Assembly: GCA_012295275.1 (NCBI GenBank)
Contig: CM022672.1
Location: forward strand, 16,701,166 to 16,765,165
Source of the DNA: Chrysomallon squamiferum
Taxonomy: Eukaryota > Mollusca > Gastropoda > Neomphalida > Peltospiridae
DNA length: 64,000 nt
Direction: 5' to 3'
Part shown: one piece after another, positions 24,001-32,168 of the stretch
Numbering within the stretch: the stretch's first letter is position 1
How the letters are laid out: every line of letters begins with the position of its first letter
Notes under the pieces: generated by a model
Seen by the model: the letters and a program-made list of their open reading frames with translations, nothing else
What the model was told of the DNA's origin: nothing
The model's database searches: none
Translations under genes and position numbers: made by a program

Positions 24001-25248
24001 AGCTTTAATGATTAAAATCTATGTTTCATTGTTTAAAATTTGGTGAATTTTTTTGTTTGTTTTTTGTGGGGATTTTAACTTTGAAGGTAAAATAATCACT
24101 ATAATATTAAATGAAAATATTTTTATTATTCTGTTTCAGTTAATAAGTACCCTATTGGATTTGTGATTGGTGTAACAGTTGCAATAGCAGTCATAATCAT
24201 ATTGGTCATTTTAATATTTATTATCTATCACAAATGTTACAGGTAACTTCTAGATATTTCTTTCTTTCATTTTTTTCTCTTTTCTTCTTCTTCTTTCTAT
24301 TATTATTATTTCCACTACCATTACTATTATCATTATTGTAATTTATATTTATTATTATTATTATTTGTTATTGTTGTTCAGTATTCAATTCAAGTCATAG
24401 ATAATGGAATCATTTCTTTTAATGATGTTGTATCTTGGATTATCCACACCATTTGCAGAAAAGAATCTTTAGGGCCAACTTTTCTGAATTAGATAAAAGG
24501 AGTTAATAGGAGAAATATTTGAATAGTGCAGTGAATCTGTGTGTGGAAAGCTGCTTCATAAATACAACATTTCATCAGAATATTGACAAGTTTTGTGGCA
24601 TTTTGTTTTTGTTTTGTTTTTTTGTGTTTTGTTTTGTGCTAATAAGAACCTGCTAATAAAACAATATATCATATGAAATAATGTATGAATTAATAATATA
24701 GTGGAATATACTTTCAGATCAGGTCACCGACATCAGACCTCCTATGGGTAAGTTTTTGCTGGAGCAAATATAAATCTTAATTGTTAATCTTTATAAATTC
24801 CTTTAATTTGAAATACACAGGATATAGAACACTTGATGTACACTTTATTTAGTCTTTATGTAATTTTTATTGGCAAAAAACAAAATGAAACAAATAAAAA
24901 ATAGGACTCCATTTAGATCTTAGAATTTCTTGGTTTTAATTTTATAAATGATTTTATTTAAAAAAATGCAATCCATTATTTAACTTTTTAACTGAACTTT
25001 TCAACATTTATATAACAGTATTTCCATTTACAACAGTCAGTATAAACATCATTATATCTATCTCTGTTTATAACAGAACTCAAGATTTACGGCCTGCAAG
25101 TCGAGCAAGCCTCAACAAAATTGTCCCAAGTTTTGAGAACACAGAGTATTTCAAATCAGAAAAGCCAAATTACCATAGATGGGGTGATTCATCACAAGAT
25201 TTACCACCACCATATGAAATGATCCAGCACAGAAAAGGTCTACCATGA
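6117..25248 (+). CDS. Gene A: large Sushi/HYR/EGF/TSP1 single-pass membrane protein (27 coding exons)
   Basis: Exons: 6117-6209, 6897-7071, 7491-7580, 8096-8237, 8853-8980, 9265-9444, 9842-10024, 10489-10740, 10905-11111, 11346-11540, 12553-12782, 13029-13278, 14627-14788, 15808-15969, 16857-17049, 17278-17468, 17717-17890, 18633-18863, 19304-19477, 19733-19927, 20669-20959, 22583-22774, 23230-23385, 23683-23736, 24140-24242, 24718-24747, 25077-25248. All junctions are GT-AG and phases match; the sum is 4605 nt (1534 aa plus TGA). Order: Sushi-like, HYR, two Sushi, HYR, two Sushi, furin/SEA-like module, two ephrin-receptor-like repeats, LamG/pentraxin-like region, two EGF, TSP1, Sushi-like, second furin module, ephrin-receptor-like, transmembrane helix near 1439-1463, cytoplasmic tail. 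It resembles SVEP1-type ectodomains but is membrane-anchored. Role unknown; cell-surface recognition or adhesion is inferred. The true start may be the ATG of exon 1 or that of exon 3 (7496, giving 1443 aa). Confidence 0.88.
6674..6739. repeat. (GATA)n microsatellite
   Basis: Preceded by a (TA)n run at 6643-6662; both kept, at other lengths, in gene C intron 1 (62450-62520). Confidence 0.95.
6897..7071 (+). CDS. Gene A exon 2: cysteine-rich Sushi-like segment
   Basis: Frame starts VEKNC and contains paired cysteines (GTIHC, ECVTVDGCFLC, TSSCQ). Phase 0 in, phase 1 out. It is the counterpart of gene B exon 2 (45304-45499) and almost identical to gene C exon 2 (one Q to R change). The acceptor is weak in pyrimidines (TTAAAAG), so the exact start is less certain than the end. 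Confidence 0.72.
7110..7148. repeat. (TA)n microsatellite
   Basis: 38 nt downstream of the gene A exon 2 donor; shorter in gene C (62891-62920). Confidence 0.95.
7326..7409. repeat. (GA)n microsatellite
   Basis: About 42 units in gene A intron 2; about 23 units in gene C (63088-63134). Confidence 0.97.
7491..7580 (+). CDS. Gene A exon 3: basic run plus hydrophobic segment, possible alternative start
   Basis: Encodes D-N then MHHREKRFLGWIPVV followed by more hydrophobic residues and CTSGE. Read from the internal ATG (7496) it is a typical signal peptide. Read through from exon 2 it puts a furin-like REKR next to a membrane-type segment inside the protein. Both phases are 1, so it could be skipped without frame loss. 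Gene B has no counterpart. I favour an alternative first exon, but transcript data would decide. Confidence 0.68.
8096..8237 (+). CDS. Gene A exon 4: first half of HYR domain 1
   Basis: Contains PPRFTKCESPGALFYAPKG and VVKWQEP, the usual HYR opening (C-P-like start, then W-x-x-P). Phase 1 in, 2 out. Core identical to gene C exon 4, but both ends differ. Confidence 0.85.
8255..8745 (+). repeat. Low-complexity degenerate AT repeat in gene A intron 4
   Basis: Words such as ATAATGTAAT, ACAATAC and GATATGATA drift over 490 bp. Gives long spurious reading frames on the minus strand. Confidence 0.7.
8853..8980 (+). CDS. Gene A exon 5: second half of HYR domain 1
   Basis: Encodes SHFEAGYYTITYHLTDNRGF and CSFSFQVK, the HYR consensus F-x-x-G...Y-x-x-x-D-x-x-G-N...C-x-F-x-V. 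Phase 2 in, 1 out; the split position matches gene B exons 3 and 4. Confidence 0.88.
9265..9444 (+). CDS. Gene A exon 6: Sushi (CCP) domain
   Basis: One domain per exon, phase 1-1. Cysteine pattern CAWPGW, IKCGEGY, CSIHCNKGY, ITCQANE, LPQC. N-x-T present in the fifth block. Confidence 0.85.
9507..9584. repeat. (AAAAT)n/(AAAT)n microsatellite
   Basis: Pentamer run grading into a tetramer run; an (ATT)n run follows at 9684-9729. Confidence 0.93.
9842..10024 (+). CDS. Gene A exon 7: Sushi (CCP) domain
   Basis: Pattern SCPALENPNY, FTCTD, CTLECKSDLGF, TTCQASQKW, YPRC. Phase 1-1, 61 codons. Counterpart of gene B exon 6. Confidence 0.87.
10352..10397. repeat. (GA)n microsatellite in gene A intron 7
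   Basis: Followed by (CA)-rich sequence. The homologous intron of gene B also carries (GA)n. Confidence 0.95.
10489..10740 (+). CDS. Gene A exon 8: HYR domain 2, complete in one exon
   Basis: 84 codons with NCPSKAVEAYAEKG, VVTWHPPKATDNSGN, GSNMIKYTATDPTGN and FCTYAIIVN. All HYR landmarks are present, including the two cysteines that gene B has lost in its counterpart. Confidence 0.92.
10905..11111 (+). CDS. Gene A exon 9: Sushi-like domain
   Basis: Pattern LTCKLPKFDDDD, FDCAQGYRYGSQCSVSC, TIVCEKDD, PYC. The FDCAQGYRYGSQC block matches LCEQGYRYGCPC in gene B exon 8. Phase 1-1. Confidence 0.87.
11346..11540 (+). CDS. Gene A exon 10: Sushi-like domain
   Basis: Pattern PCKALTAPKHGALACD, GGTFCTMSCEKSWDIP, YTCGWSVGMW, PDC. 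Matches gene B exon 9 (CPVLPAPNNGAMVCD). Phase 1-1. Confidence 0.88.
12255..12346. repeat. Compound (GT)n(GA)n microsatellite
   Basis: In gene A intron 10, 200 bp before exon 11. Confidence 0.96.
12553..12782 (+). CDS. Gene A exon 11: first furin module, N-terminal part
   Basis: Encodes RLRLKSQLYYYSGDCSSPD, an acidic/amphipathic stretch, then CPCTVEDVSVICG and the multibasic RRKR-S near residues 613-616. Phase 1 in, 0 out, as in gene B exon 10. R-x-K-R is the furin consensus; cleavage itself is inferred. No family name recognised for the surrounding fold. Confidence 0.83.
13029..13278 (+). CDS. Gene A exon 12: first furin module, SEA-like part
   Basis: Opens with IKKRS (second basic site), then a ~60 residue alpha/beta-looking stretch (NGNISSADEHLLARADKMF, NISVEGFEI) and ends with CPPGYLGVFKTGTC leading into the ephrin-receptor-like repeat. 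Phase 0 in, 1 out. Counterpart: gene B exon 11. Confidence 0.83.
13400..14145 (-). mobile_element. Tigger/pogo-type DNA transposon remnant in gene A intron 12
   Basis: Ends AGTGGTACCTTGGCG and its near-complement AAAGTACCACT, with long imperfect inverted sub-terminal repeats. Between them, on the minus strand, 13881-13753 encodes a 43-residue transposase start (MDHKKVRAKDSAEKKKWM, then IEIKHEIIEKLEGGE), the HTH of pogo/CENP-B-like transposases, ending at TAG. Internally deleted and not autonomous. Confidence 0.85.
13753..13881 (-). pseudogene. Truncated Tigger transposase N-terminus
   Basis: 43 codons then TAG. The 'h-S-h-E-h-K-x-E-I-I-x-x-L-E-x-G-E' signature identifies the psq-type helix-turn-helix of Tigger elements. 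The catalytic DDE domain is absent. Confidence 0.8.
14627..14788 (+). CDS. Gene A exon 13: ephrin-receptor-like (GCC2/GCC3) repeat
   Basis: 54 codons: PCPTGTMYNASIDDCAACTPG, TYQDTEGQFQCKSCPAGT, RC. Classic C-x-x-C-x-x-G-x-Y-x(4)G-x(4)C-x-x-C-P-x-G-T pattern. Same length (162 nt) as gene B exon 12. Confidence 0.93.
14895..15065 (+). repeat. Degenerate minisatellite in gene A intron 13
   Basis: Repeats of TTTGGATAATGATGGTATGG-like words. Fills part of a ~1 kb intron otherwise without recognisable content. Confidence 0.6.
15575..15614. repeat. (ATT)n microsatellite
   Basis: Gene A intron 13, with a (TTC)n run at 15503-15527. Confidence 0.93.
15808..15969 (+). CDS. Gene A exon 14: ephrin-receptor-like repeat
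   Basis: 54 codons: LCPAGYFSESGAVPCDACPVG, KFQPVTGSTTCLSCEPGTTT, ACQ. Same length as gene B exon 13. Phase 1-1. Confidence 0.93.
16857..17049 (+). CDS. Gene A exon 15: LamG/pentraxin-like region, part 1
   Basis: Encodes AFDVIIKGPTLVSSKRV, then DLTLSMWLATGSANGSFGIK, the typical 'F-T-[VIL]-S-x-W' concanavalin-fold strand. Phase 1 in, 2 out, as in gene B exon 14. Confidence 0.8.
17278..17468 (+). CDS. Gene A exon 16: LamG/pentraxin-like region, part 2
   Basis: Encodes EWLYIAIVYNTGDRTVVVYK followed by NG, matching the 'W-h-x-h-A-h-x-Y...h-Y-h-N-G' LamG/pentraxin strand pair. Phase 2 in, 1 out. Gene B exon 15 has EFWHFLKIDFNRTSCLVSVDG. Confidence 0.82.
17717..17890 (+). CDS. Gene A exon 17: end of LamG/pentraxin-like region
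   Basis: 58 codons with two cysteines (KSCASKPS, TTCD). Counterpart of gene B exon 16 (SPTCRSDKTGD, SECD). Phase 1-1. Confidence 0.8.
18633..18863 (+). CDS. Gene A exon 18: two EGF domains
   Basis: 77 codons: NECLQNSLCNGHTCINLPGS, YMCQCQNGYSGSNC, then YCLNHQCMNGVCNNGQNNYT, CLCFDGYKGHFC. First is EGF-like with the N-E-C opening; two modules share one exon exactly as in gene B exon 17 (also 231 nt). Confidence 0.94.
19012..19303 (+). repeat. Intronic minisatellite made from the exon 19 splice acceptor
   Basis: Eight or nine units of about 30-38 bp with core GTTACAGTAAATGGTGAAAG, then TTATT-rich filler. The last unit is the real acceptor and first codons of the TSP1 exon (TTACAG|TAAATGGTG). 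Confidence 0.9.
19304..19477 (+). CDS. Gene A exon 19: thrombospondin type 1 repeat
   Basis: Encodes GGWSNWTGWDQCSQTCGGG, QKRTRRC, CNTEKCP: the W-x-x-W-x-x-W, C-S-x-T-C-G and R-x-R-x-C landmarks of TSP1. Phase 1-1. Its acceptor is the last unit of an upstream minisatellite (19012-19303). Confidence 0.95.
19733..19927 (+). CDS. Gene A exon 20: Sushi-like cysteine-rich domain
   Basis: 65 codons: VCLASDVRRGIGSYVSCNG, LDCVPQCKDKSQVVDGG, ILVSCRNGVW, ASC. Counterpart of gene B exon 19. Divergent from canonical Sushi. Confidence 0.8.
20669..20959 (+). CDS. Gene A exon 21: second furin module, N-terminal part
   Basis: 97 codons, with a cysteine pair (KCRSDTSCQ) and RKRKR-S near residues 1266-1270. 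Followed by TAVTITMTSAISDGDLQLAE. Counterpart of gene B exon 20 (RQKR-D). Furin cleavage inferred. Confidence 0.85.
20998..21034. repeat. (TA)n microsatellite
   Basis: Gene A intron 21. The rest of this 1.6 kb intron (21035-22582) shows nothing recognisable beyond AT-rich sequence and an (ATT)n run at 22535-22569. Confidence 0.94.
22583..22774 (+). CDS. Gene A exon 22: second furin module, SEA-like part
   Basis: 64 codons. Helical LQQLIDQINVLEQSVQQIQ, then FDVTVDGVQYSI and CPSGAVVRNFLC leading to the ephrin-receptor-like repeat, the same order as exon 12. Confidence 0.83.
23230..23385 (+). CDS. Gene A exon 23: ephrin-receptor-like repeat
   Basis: 52 codons: YCAPGTYYENGKCTLCEMGK, YQDESGKTECKLCPTGTTT, DC. 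Same length (156 nt) as gene B exon 22. Confidence 0.94.
23683..23736 (+). CDS. Gene A exon 24: juxtamembrane stalk
   Basis: 18 codons, acidic and His-rich (TTTPDDDENHNHEK). Phase 1-1. Gene B has a 9-codon counterpart (33790-33816). Confidence 0.82.
24140..24242 (+). CDS. Gene A exon 25: transmembrane helix
   Basis: NKYPIGFVIGVTVAIAVIII continues with LVILIFIIYHKCYR: about 25 uninterrupted hydrophobic residues flanked by a basic stop-transfer sequence. Phase 1 in, 2 out, as in gene B exon 24. Confidence 0.92.
24718..24747 (+). CDS. Gene A exon 26: microexon of the cytoplasmic tail
   Basis: 30 nt, phase 2-2, encoding SGHRHQTSYG. Bounded by CTTTCAG and GTAAGT. Absent from gene B, and skipping it keeps frame. 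Confidence 0.78.
25077..25248 (+). CDS. Gene A exon 27: cytoplasmic tail and stop
   Basis: 57 codons and TGA. Carries ENTEYF and DLPPPYEMIQ: a PPxY (WW-domain ligand) overlapping a Y-x-x-hydrophobic (YEMI) sorting-type motif. Motif functions are known for the motif classes; use here is inferred. Confidence 0.9.
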
Positions 25249-25436
25249 GATCATACACATCATCATATATGAAATCAGTTTCAGTTCAACAACTGGAAAT
25301 CTATGACATTTATTATCTTTATTAAAACAGTTATTACATATAATAATAATACTGCTATTATCATTATTATTATTACTATTATAATTTAATCTGCTTGTTT
25401 ACATTACTGAATTTGTAAAATAAAAAACAACTGTTG

Positions 25437-25442
25437 AATAAA
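25437..25442 (+). promoter_or_regulatory. Probable polyadenylation signal of gene A
   Basis: AATAAA 189 nt after the gene A stop codon, followed by more AT-rich sequence. Confidence 0.6.
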
Positions 25443-26562
25443 GATTAAAATAAATAATACAAAAATTAGCTGGAGAATTTAAAGTGAAATATTTAAAGAA
25501 TGTACTATATTTACTGTTAATAAAAAAAATCAAGTCAACTCATAGTGATATGATACAAATACTTTAAAATCCATATGGATGATGCATTTTACAAAAGTAT
25601 TGCACTATAAAAGGCAATCTGTTTACTTTTAATATCCTTTTTGATGCATTTACATTTCTGTGGCTTATAACAGAATCTATAGTAGACATTTCATGATTAT
25701 TAAAATCTAGTGGCATTAACTTAAAGTATGTTATACATCCCTGAAAAAATAGAAATTCTTTGTATTAAAGGTATCCTAAATCATTACTTTTTTTTAAGAG
25801 GATAAAAGATAGTATTCCAGACATAAAAACAAAATTGATAATTCATAATAATATGTTTTGTTCAAAAAAAAAAAAAAAAAATGTACAGACTTTTTTAAAA
25901 TCTAAGCTGGTTAAATTGTGCATGTGTAATCTTCCAGTTTATGTTGATTCTTACCCATCTTTTGAGGCCAATATTTGCTTTCTCAAACATCTGTATTTTC
26001 CCAGTAAACATCTGTTGTCTTTTAATCAAACAAACCATCATATTACAAGCAGAGAATGTTTTAAATAACAGAACCTTGTTTACATGGAACAGCAGCATTA
26101 GAAGAATAACTGTAATAACTGTACAATTGTTGAATAAAAATAATGTAAATAAACAACAAGAAAAAAAGCAATTTAATTGTTTTGATACGGAAAATCTGTG
26201 GTTATCAATATGTGGTATAACAAAATGATTATGCCTAAGCATCACATAGATAAAGACATGGGCAACTTCCTTTATGCCAAGCAGTGAACTATTATTTTCA
26301 AACAGATTTTGGTTATTTGTTATGAATATTTATCTATTTTCCATAAGAATGACAAAAACATTCAACATTTATTAATTATACAATAATACATTTACTAAGA
26401 GATTTAGCTAAAGAAGTAAACAAAAGTAATGTTAATGTAACTATGAACACGGAAGGTACGTGAGATAAAAATAAAAACTGATGGGCTGCAAAAACATAAT
26501 TATTATTTTTTTTTTTTTTTTTTTTTTTTTTAAATAAATAATAAACTAAAAAGTAAAATGTT
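25443..26562. other. Gene A downstream region without recognised content
   Basis: AT-rich sequence with two homopolymer runs (25864-25880 A, 26509-26531 T). No splice-bounded coding segment seen on either strand. Confidence 0.5.
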
Positions 26563-26832
26563 GTTGATCCTCGATTTCACGGACCATTGGAATGGCGGAA
26601 CATCGGTCCAGAAAATGCAGAAACTTTCTGAGATCGCGAAAGTAAATATTAATCTTAATTTTTACCGAAACATTAAACTTTAGTATACATAGTTGCTATA
26701 CAATCAATAATGCAAGAACAATATACGGAAGCGACTGTTTCAAGAAGTTCTATCACTTCTAACTTCTGACCGACAGTAACTTGCAGTTTTTTCTTTTCTG
26801 ACTTCTTCTTAAGTCATAGAAGCCATTGATTG

Positions 26833-26870
<38 letters not shown>

Positions 26871-27523
26871 ATTATAATAAAGAAAAAAATGGAGGAAACA
26901 AAATGCTGCCGTTTCACTTACAAATATTTGTAACGCGTCAACTGCGATTTACCGGACGCTTCACGAGTTATCGTCCGTATATGGGAAATGGCGGTATATT
27001 CAAATTTTGTGAATTTGTTGTGATTTGTTCAATATTTCCCGAAATCAGAAACACCGAGACCCGTAAAATCAAATGCTCGGTAAACCGGGTTTTTGTAGGT
27101 CATAGAGACTTTTCGACCTTTAAGAAACTCATTGAGGAGAAGGGATACAAGCCAGAGCAGGTCTTCAAAATGACTTTACGGTACAGTAATACAGTATGGG
27201 TAACTATGCTATGCGGTGTTACTGTCCTCCTGTACTTACGTTTCTTTCTGATTAAAATATTGTTTCAGTACAAAATTAAAATGTGTTTACATTATCATTA
27301 CTGCATTAGTGAAATACATAACTGCATGCAATATTACTACATTATTACTGTATTAATGAGTAAGAGTGTCTTTAGAAAGTGTTTGGGAAGCATTTAGTAC
27401 CGTATATAATCTCATAATAGATGTTTTAAAACTGCATCCAATATTCGCGGTTTTTCGCTATTCGCGGGGGGGGGGGGTAGAACTTAACCCCCGCGAATAG
27501 CGAGGGAATACTGTACTTTCGTT
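26563..27523 (+). mobile_element. Degraded Tigger-like transposon between gene A and the K2P exon
   Basis: Left end GATCCTCGATTTCACGGACC resembles a Tigger end; right end reads (reversed) CAGTATTCCCTCGCTATTCG followed by a G-run and a local hairpin (27452-27505). Between them 27118-27165 encodes FKKLIEEKGYKPEQVF, the conserved block just before the first catalytic Asp of Tigger transposases, after which the frame is lost. Boundaries approximate, possibly two nested elements. Confidence 0.72.
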
Positions 27524-27906
27524 TCTGTTACACTGTTATTAATTACATGCAACAACAAAAATCATATACATGAAAATAAAACTAGCCGAACAAGAGTTGA
27601 TGCAAGAAAAAAGAAACATAATTGTCTTATCTCTTGGAAATTTGTCTGCATAGCATGTGAGTGGTAAAATCAAGCAGATCACACTGGAATCGACAGTGCG
27701 ATTCGTTTCGAGTAAGATTTGGGCGTTGCTTCTCAGACGAAATGGACGTTTTGGGTATCGCTTTTATATTGTGGGACAGTTTATACAACAATTGGTATTT
27801 CTGTTTTGTTTCTTACTCTTTCTCTTCTCTCCATATATTAAATGGGATAATTAAGTTAATATAAAGGAATAGTCGGTTCAAAAATTACAACCACCACCAC
27901 CACCAC

Positions 27907-27907
<1 letters not shown>

Positions 27908-27949
<42 letters not shown>

Positions 27950-27951
27950 TT
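27908..27951. repeat. (AAT)n microsatellite
   Basis: Preceded by a short (ACC)n run. Confidence 0.95.
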
Positions 27952-28767
27952 GAATGATAATATATTTAAATACCAATAATAACAACAATAAAACAACAAC
28001 AAAAATGTTTCACTGTGTGGAAAAGAAACAATCTTTAACTTCTTCTTCTTCTTCTTATTATTATTATTACTGAGAATTTAGTGGGTTTTCTCCTACTTGT
28101 TACACACCAACATATTGCCAGTTGCTGTACCGTAATTAAAACACTTGCTTTACTGGAAAGGTCCTCCCGTTTTCTGAGATACGGAGAAAGTTTATTAAAT
28201 AAAATATTACAAATTAAATAAAAATTAATGACAGATTGTATATTTCTCCGTTAAAAAAAAAAAAAAAAAAAAAACAACAAAACAAAAAACAAACAAACAG
28301 ACAGATAAATAAGTAAATAAATAAATAAATGAGAAAAAAGAGGGATAAATTATGAATGTCATTTATATGCACTATTCCCCAAACGGGAAGATTTATATCA
28401 CGATCGTTATTTATTGGTCACGAAGCACTAGCTGGATCAAGAAACAGCCCCGTGAACTCATAGATACGAGACATTCCAAACGAGACAAATCAGGTACACG
28501 ATTTTAATTTGAACTTCAACTCGCCCAGTTATTAAGGAATGTTCTCGTTGGCTAAAATCAAATTTTCTTCTTTTAACGAGTTTTCTGCTACCAGTTTCTT
28601 TTTTGTTTACTGAAAATGAAGCCATGTTATAAGATAATTTCGATTCTGGAATTTGAGAAGCCGTTGTTTTTAAACATTTACAAACTGAAACCAGACATTT
28701 TCAATTAATCAGGAGACACTGTCAAGGAAATGAAAGAATGTTACATCGAGATTACCAATAATACGTG

Positions 28768-28768
28768 A

Positions 28769-28850
<82 letters not shown>
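28768..28850. repeat. (AAT)n microsatellite
   Basis: Perfect run grading into (AAAT)n. Confidence 0.96.
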
Positions 28851-28852
<2 letters not shown>

Positions 28853-29705
28853 AATAAGAAAAATATTTTTCTATTTTTTTCAAATTATCATGACCCTATG
28901 AAGCAAATTTAATAACCCTTAAAAATAATGACATTATTTATATCTGTTCGGATTCACGCCAGCAGAATCGAAAAGGATTTTGTGGGTGTTTCTATTTTTT
29001 TGAGCATAAAATATCAGCTTTCTCGAATTAACATCACATTTTGTTTACTGTTGTTCGTACCCGAAATAAGCAATATTACTCTTTCTGTGATCTCCCGTTA
29101 CACTATAAAGCAAAAAGCATTTTGTTCCTTATCTTAATCTGTTTATATAATGATTGTGTTAAATTTCAGAATTTAAATTAACAAGTTCTGTACAAGGTTG
29201 TATAATTAAATAAAATATATTATTTATAAATAACGAGATAAAGTGATACCAATAGTGATTCATTACTGTCATACGCTGTACTATAACCTCGAAATTAATA
29301 TCACATGTATACAAAACTAGATCTATGAACAATTTCTATACTTTTTAATATATATATATATATATATATACATACACACCCACCCACACACATACATACA
29401 AAAATACATACATACATACCTACAAACAGATACATACGTATGTATGTATGCGTAACATAACAATCGCTTTTTGAAAAATAGCTTACATTATTAACCCCAT
29501 ACAATCATCATAAATGAACTATTTTCTGTAAAGAAAAATGAAAATGCTTAGAAGGATTTTGGAATTATTCGTTTTAGATAATACATATTAATAACTAATG
29601 TAATACCATTTCTAACGTACAAAAGAAAGACGTAGACGGTCTACAAATAAAAGTGCTACCTATATAGTTTTACACATTTCTACATATTTGTGTTCATATT
29701 TGCAG

Positions 29706-30454
29706 GTTACGGTCACACTGTCCCAGCTACGACAGCCGGTCGTGTCGTAACGATGGTGTACGCGACTTTTGGAATTCCTTTGGCATTAATCGTTTTGGCG
29801 GATATGGGGAAAAAAATGATGGTTGGAATAAAATTCTTATGGTCACTTCTGCGACGTTTCACAAAGAAAAGGCGCACCAAACCAAGGAAACAACTTGCCA
29901 GAAGTGAAAATGATTCTGTCGAAAAGAACAATGTCAGAACGGTGATAAGCGATAATGTTGAAAACTTAAATGAAGTTCCACCAAATGCTGATGCTTATGA
30001 AGGCGAGGACGAACACGTTGACGAAGAATTCAGTTTACCTTTCATTGTGGCCATAATCATCGTCGTCATATACATTATCCTCGGCAGTTTCATGTACTTA
30101 CTCTGGGAAACCAAATGGAATTTCTTCTCTTCTTTTTATTTCATCTTCATTTCAATCAGCACCATTGGATTTGGTGACGTTATTCCAGAACATCCGAAAT
30201 ACTTTCTGCTTTCATCGATTTATATTTTCATTGGACTTTCCCTCGTGTCAATGTGTATCAATGTTGCAATAGAGGTTTTCACTAAAACTATAAGCAAGGC
30301 CAAAGAGAAAATAGAAGGTGTTGGTAAAACCTTAGACAGAGCCAAAGACTCTGGGTTAGAAAAAATGCAAAGCGCGAGTGATAAGCTGAATAGGGTAAAG
30401 ATGAAAATGACCCTGTTCTCCAGAAATGGCAATACCGATTCTGTGGAAAGTTAG
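29706..30454 (+). CDS. Two-pore-domain potassium channel (K2P/TWIK family), large 3' exon
   Basis: After a TTTGCAG acceptor the frame gives (G)YGHTVPATTAGR, the second half of the first K2P pore, then M2 (VVTMVYATFGIPLALIVLAD), a ~90-residue basic/acidic loop, M3 (FIVAIIIVVIYIILGSFMYL), the second pore STIGFGDVIP, M4 (YIFIGLSLVSMCINVAI) and a ~70-residue helical tail to TAG. K2P genes commonly carry an intron inside the first GYG, in phase 1, exactly as here. Missing: the exon with M1 and the start of pore 1, which I could not find in the 4.4 kb upstream. It is either farther away, with gene A nested in its intron, or lost. The exon shows no frame damage. Confidence 0.85.
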
Positions 30455-30533
30455 TACAGACAACTCTGATTGCTTATATTTAGCAAAATTGTCCGAATTA
30501 ATTCCCTTTCCGAGGAAAAGGAAGTGCCTGAAC

Positions 30534-30539
30534 AATAAA
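30534..30539 (+). promoter_or_regulatory. Polyadenylation signal of the K2P exon
   Basis: AATAAA 80 nt after the K2P stop. Confidence 0.6.
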
Positions 30540-31758
30540 GCGCCTTTAATAGTAATTTCGTTAACGTAAAAACAATTGCTCTTATTATTATTATTTTCTA
30601 TCCCGCCCAAATTTTTATAGTAATTTGCAGCTTAGGTCTACGCCTTGTTAATAGACACTTAATGTCAGCAAAGTACTGAATAAATATTTTGTTGTGATTT
30701 GTTGTGGTGCTGCTACTGAAAATATTAAAACCTGATCTTTATACGTATGAGCTCATCGTCGTTTTAAATCACCAGTTTTTGAATGTCATCGATATGTAGC
30801 TGTCCACTTTTTATTTCTTTGTACAATGTAAGCGAAAGTGAAATCCTGTCCTCACTTTTAAATGGAGTCTAATTTTAGATGGCGCTTTAATTTTAGAATT
30901 TTGTATTATTATTATTATTGTTATTATTATTATTATTATTGTCTCTAATTTATGTTTTGATTATTAATAGAGTTCTGTCGTTTTGGTATCTATTTCAGTG
31001 TTTTTCAGAAATTAAAAAAAAAAGGCAAAGTGAACTTTGTCAATTTTATATGACCGTTTTATATTTTAACTAGTATCAGTAAAAAATACAAACACACACA
31101 CACGCACACACAAATGCAATAATAAATATATGAATAACTAAATAAATAAATCGTAGGAAAATACTGAATAAAACCTCTGCTGACAAAGCGTAAGCCACAA
31201 GGTTAACACATTTTCATTACATAAAATCTTTTAAATAAAACGTGTTTGGTTTGACGGAAATTTTATTCCTCTAGTTATATATCTTATTGTAAACCGATAC
31301 TGAGTGTGTATGTGCATAAAAGTTATATATAAAATAAAATAAAATTCCGTTCAGTCCACGTGTGAGGTTGAATAATTCTAACATTACCAATGAGGACACA
31401 TGTACAAACTGGTAAACAAACAAGGAAAGAACTTTTGTTTTCAGAATGCTCATAAATATGACATTATCTTTATTCAAGACTTACGAATAAAAATGTTTTG
31501 TATTCTTGAAGTCGTTTGTATTCTGACCCCGATTGTTTTCTTCATCCTATCTTTTTTTTTTTTTTTTTTGCATTTTTATATATTTCTTTTTTTCTCTGTT
31601 TTATATGGCTTGCAATAATCAACTATAAATATCACTGGATTATAAATTAAATTAAATTAAATTAAATTGCTTAATGAAGAAAATAATATATAATATGCAT
31701 TATGCTTTGGTCATTCAATAGGTGGATTCCGCATGTATGTGTGCATGTATGTTTGTAA

Positions 31759-31763
<5 letters not shown>

Positions 31764-31812
<49 letters not shown>
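31764..31812. repeat. (GT)n microsatellite
   Basis: In the 1.7 kb between the K2P exon and the gene B 3' end, a stretch with no other recognisable content. Confidence 0.96.
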
Positions 31813-32168
31813 CCAGTATTCCCTAATGAAGTGGACTGTTATTAGTATTATAAATAAATTAAATTTTAATTAAGGAAGTAAAACTTTTGACAAATATATA
31901 AGACGCACACAGAGACATATAGGAATATCTCTAATTATGATTACTTTGAACAAATTTAACATATTAACATTTAGGAGAATTCATGTATGTTTCGGTGATT
32001 GGTCAGGGTATTTGAATGGTATTTTGTCATGGAATTGTTTTTATAATTGTTTTTTTAATTAACTATCAAAAACTCATACTTGATTCTTCTAACGAAAAAT
32101 ATTATTTACAAATGCAGGTTATGACACGAAATACTACATACCAAGACAGCATTTAAGTAAAAAAGATA

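Larger units (their letters stand above)
27524..29705. other. Region upstream of the K2P exon
   Basis: Searched by eye on the plus strand for an exon encoding K2P M1 and the first half of pore 1 ending in T-[TI]-I-G with a phase-1 donor; none found. Contains simple repeats only. Confidence 0.5.

Noticed and set aside
26903-27397. 164-codon open frame as a possible gene
   Set aside because: Only 16 residues match anything recognisable, and that is a Tigger transposase block inside a degraded element; the rest looks random.
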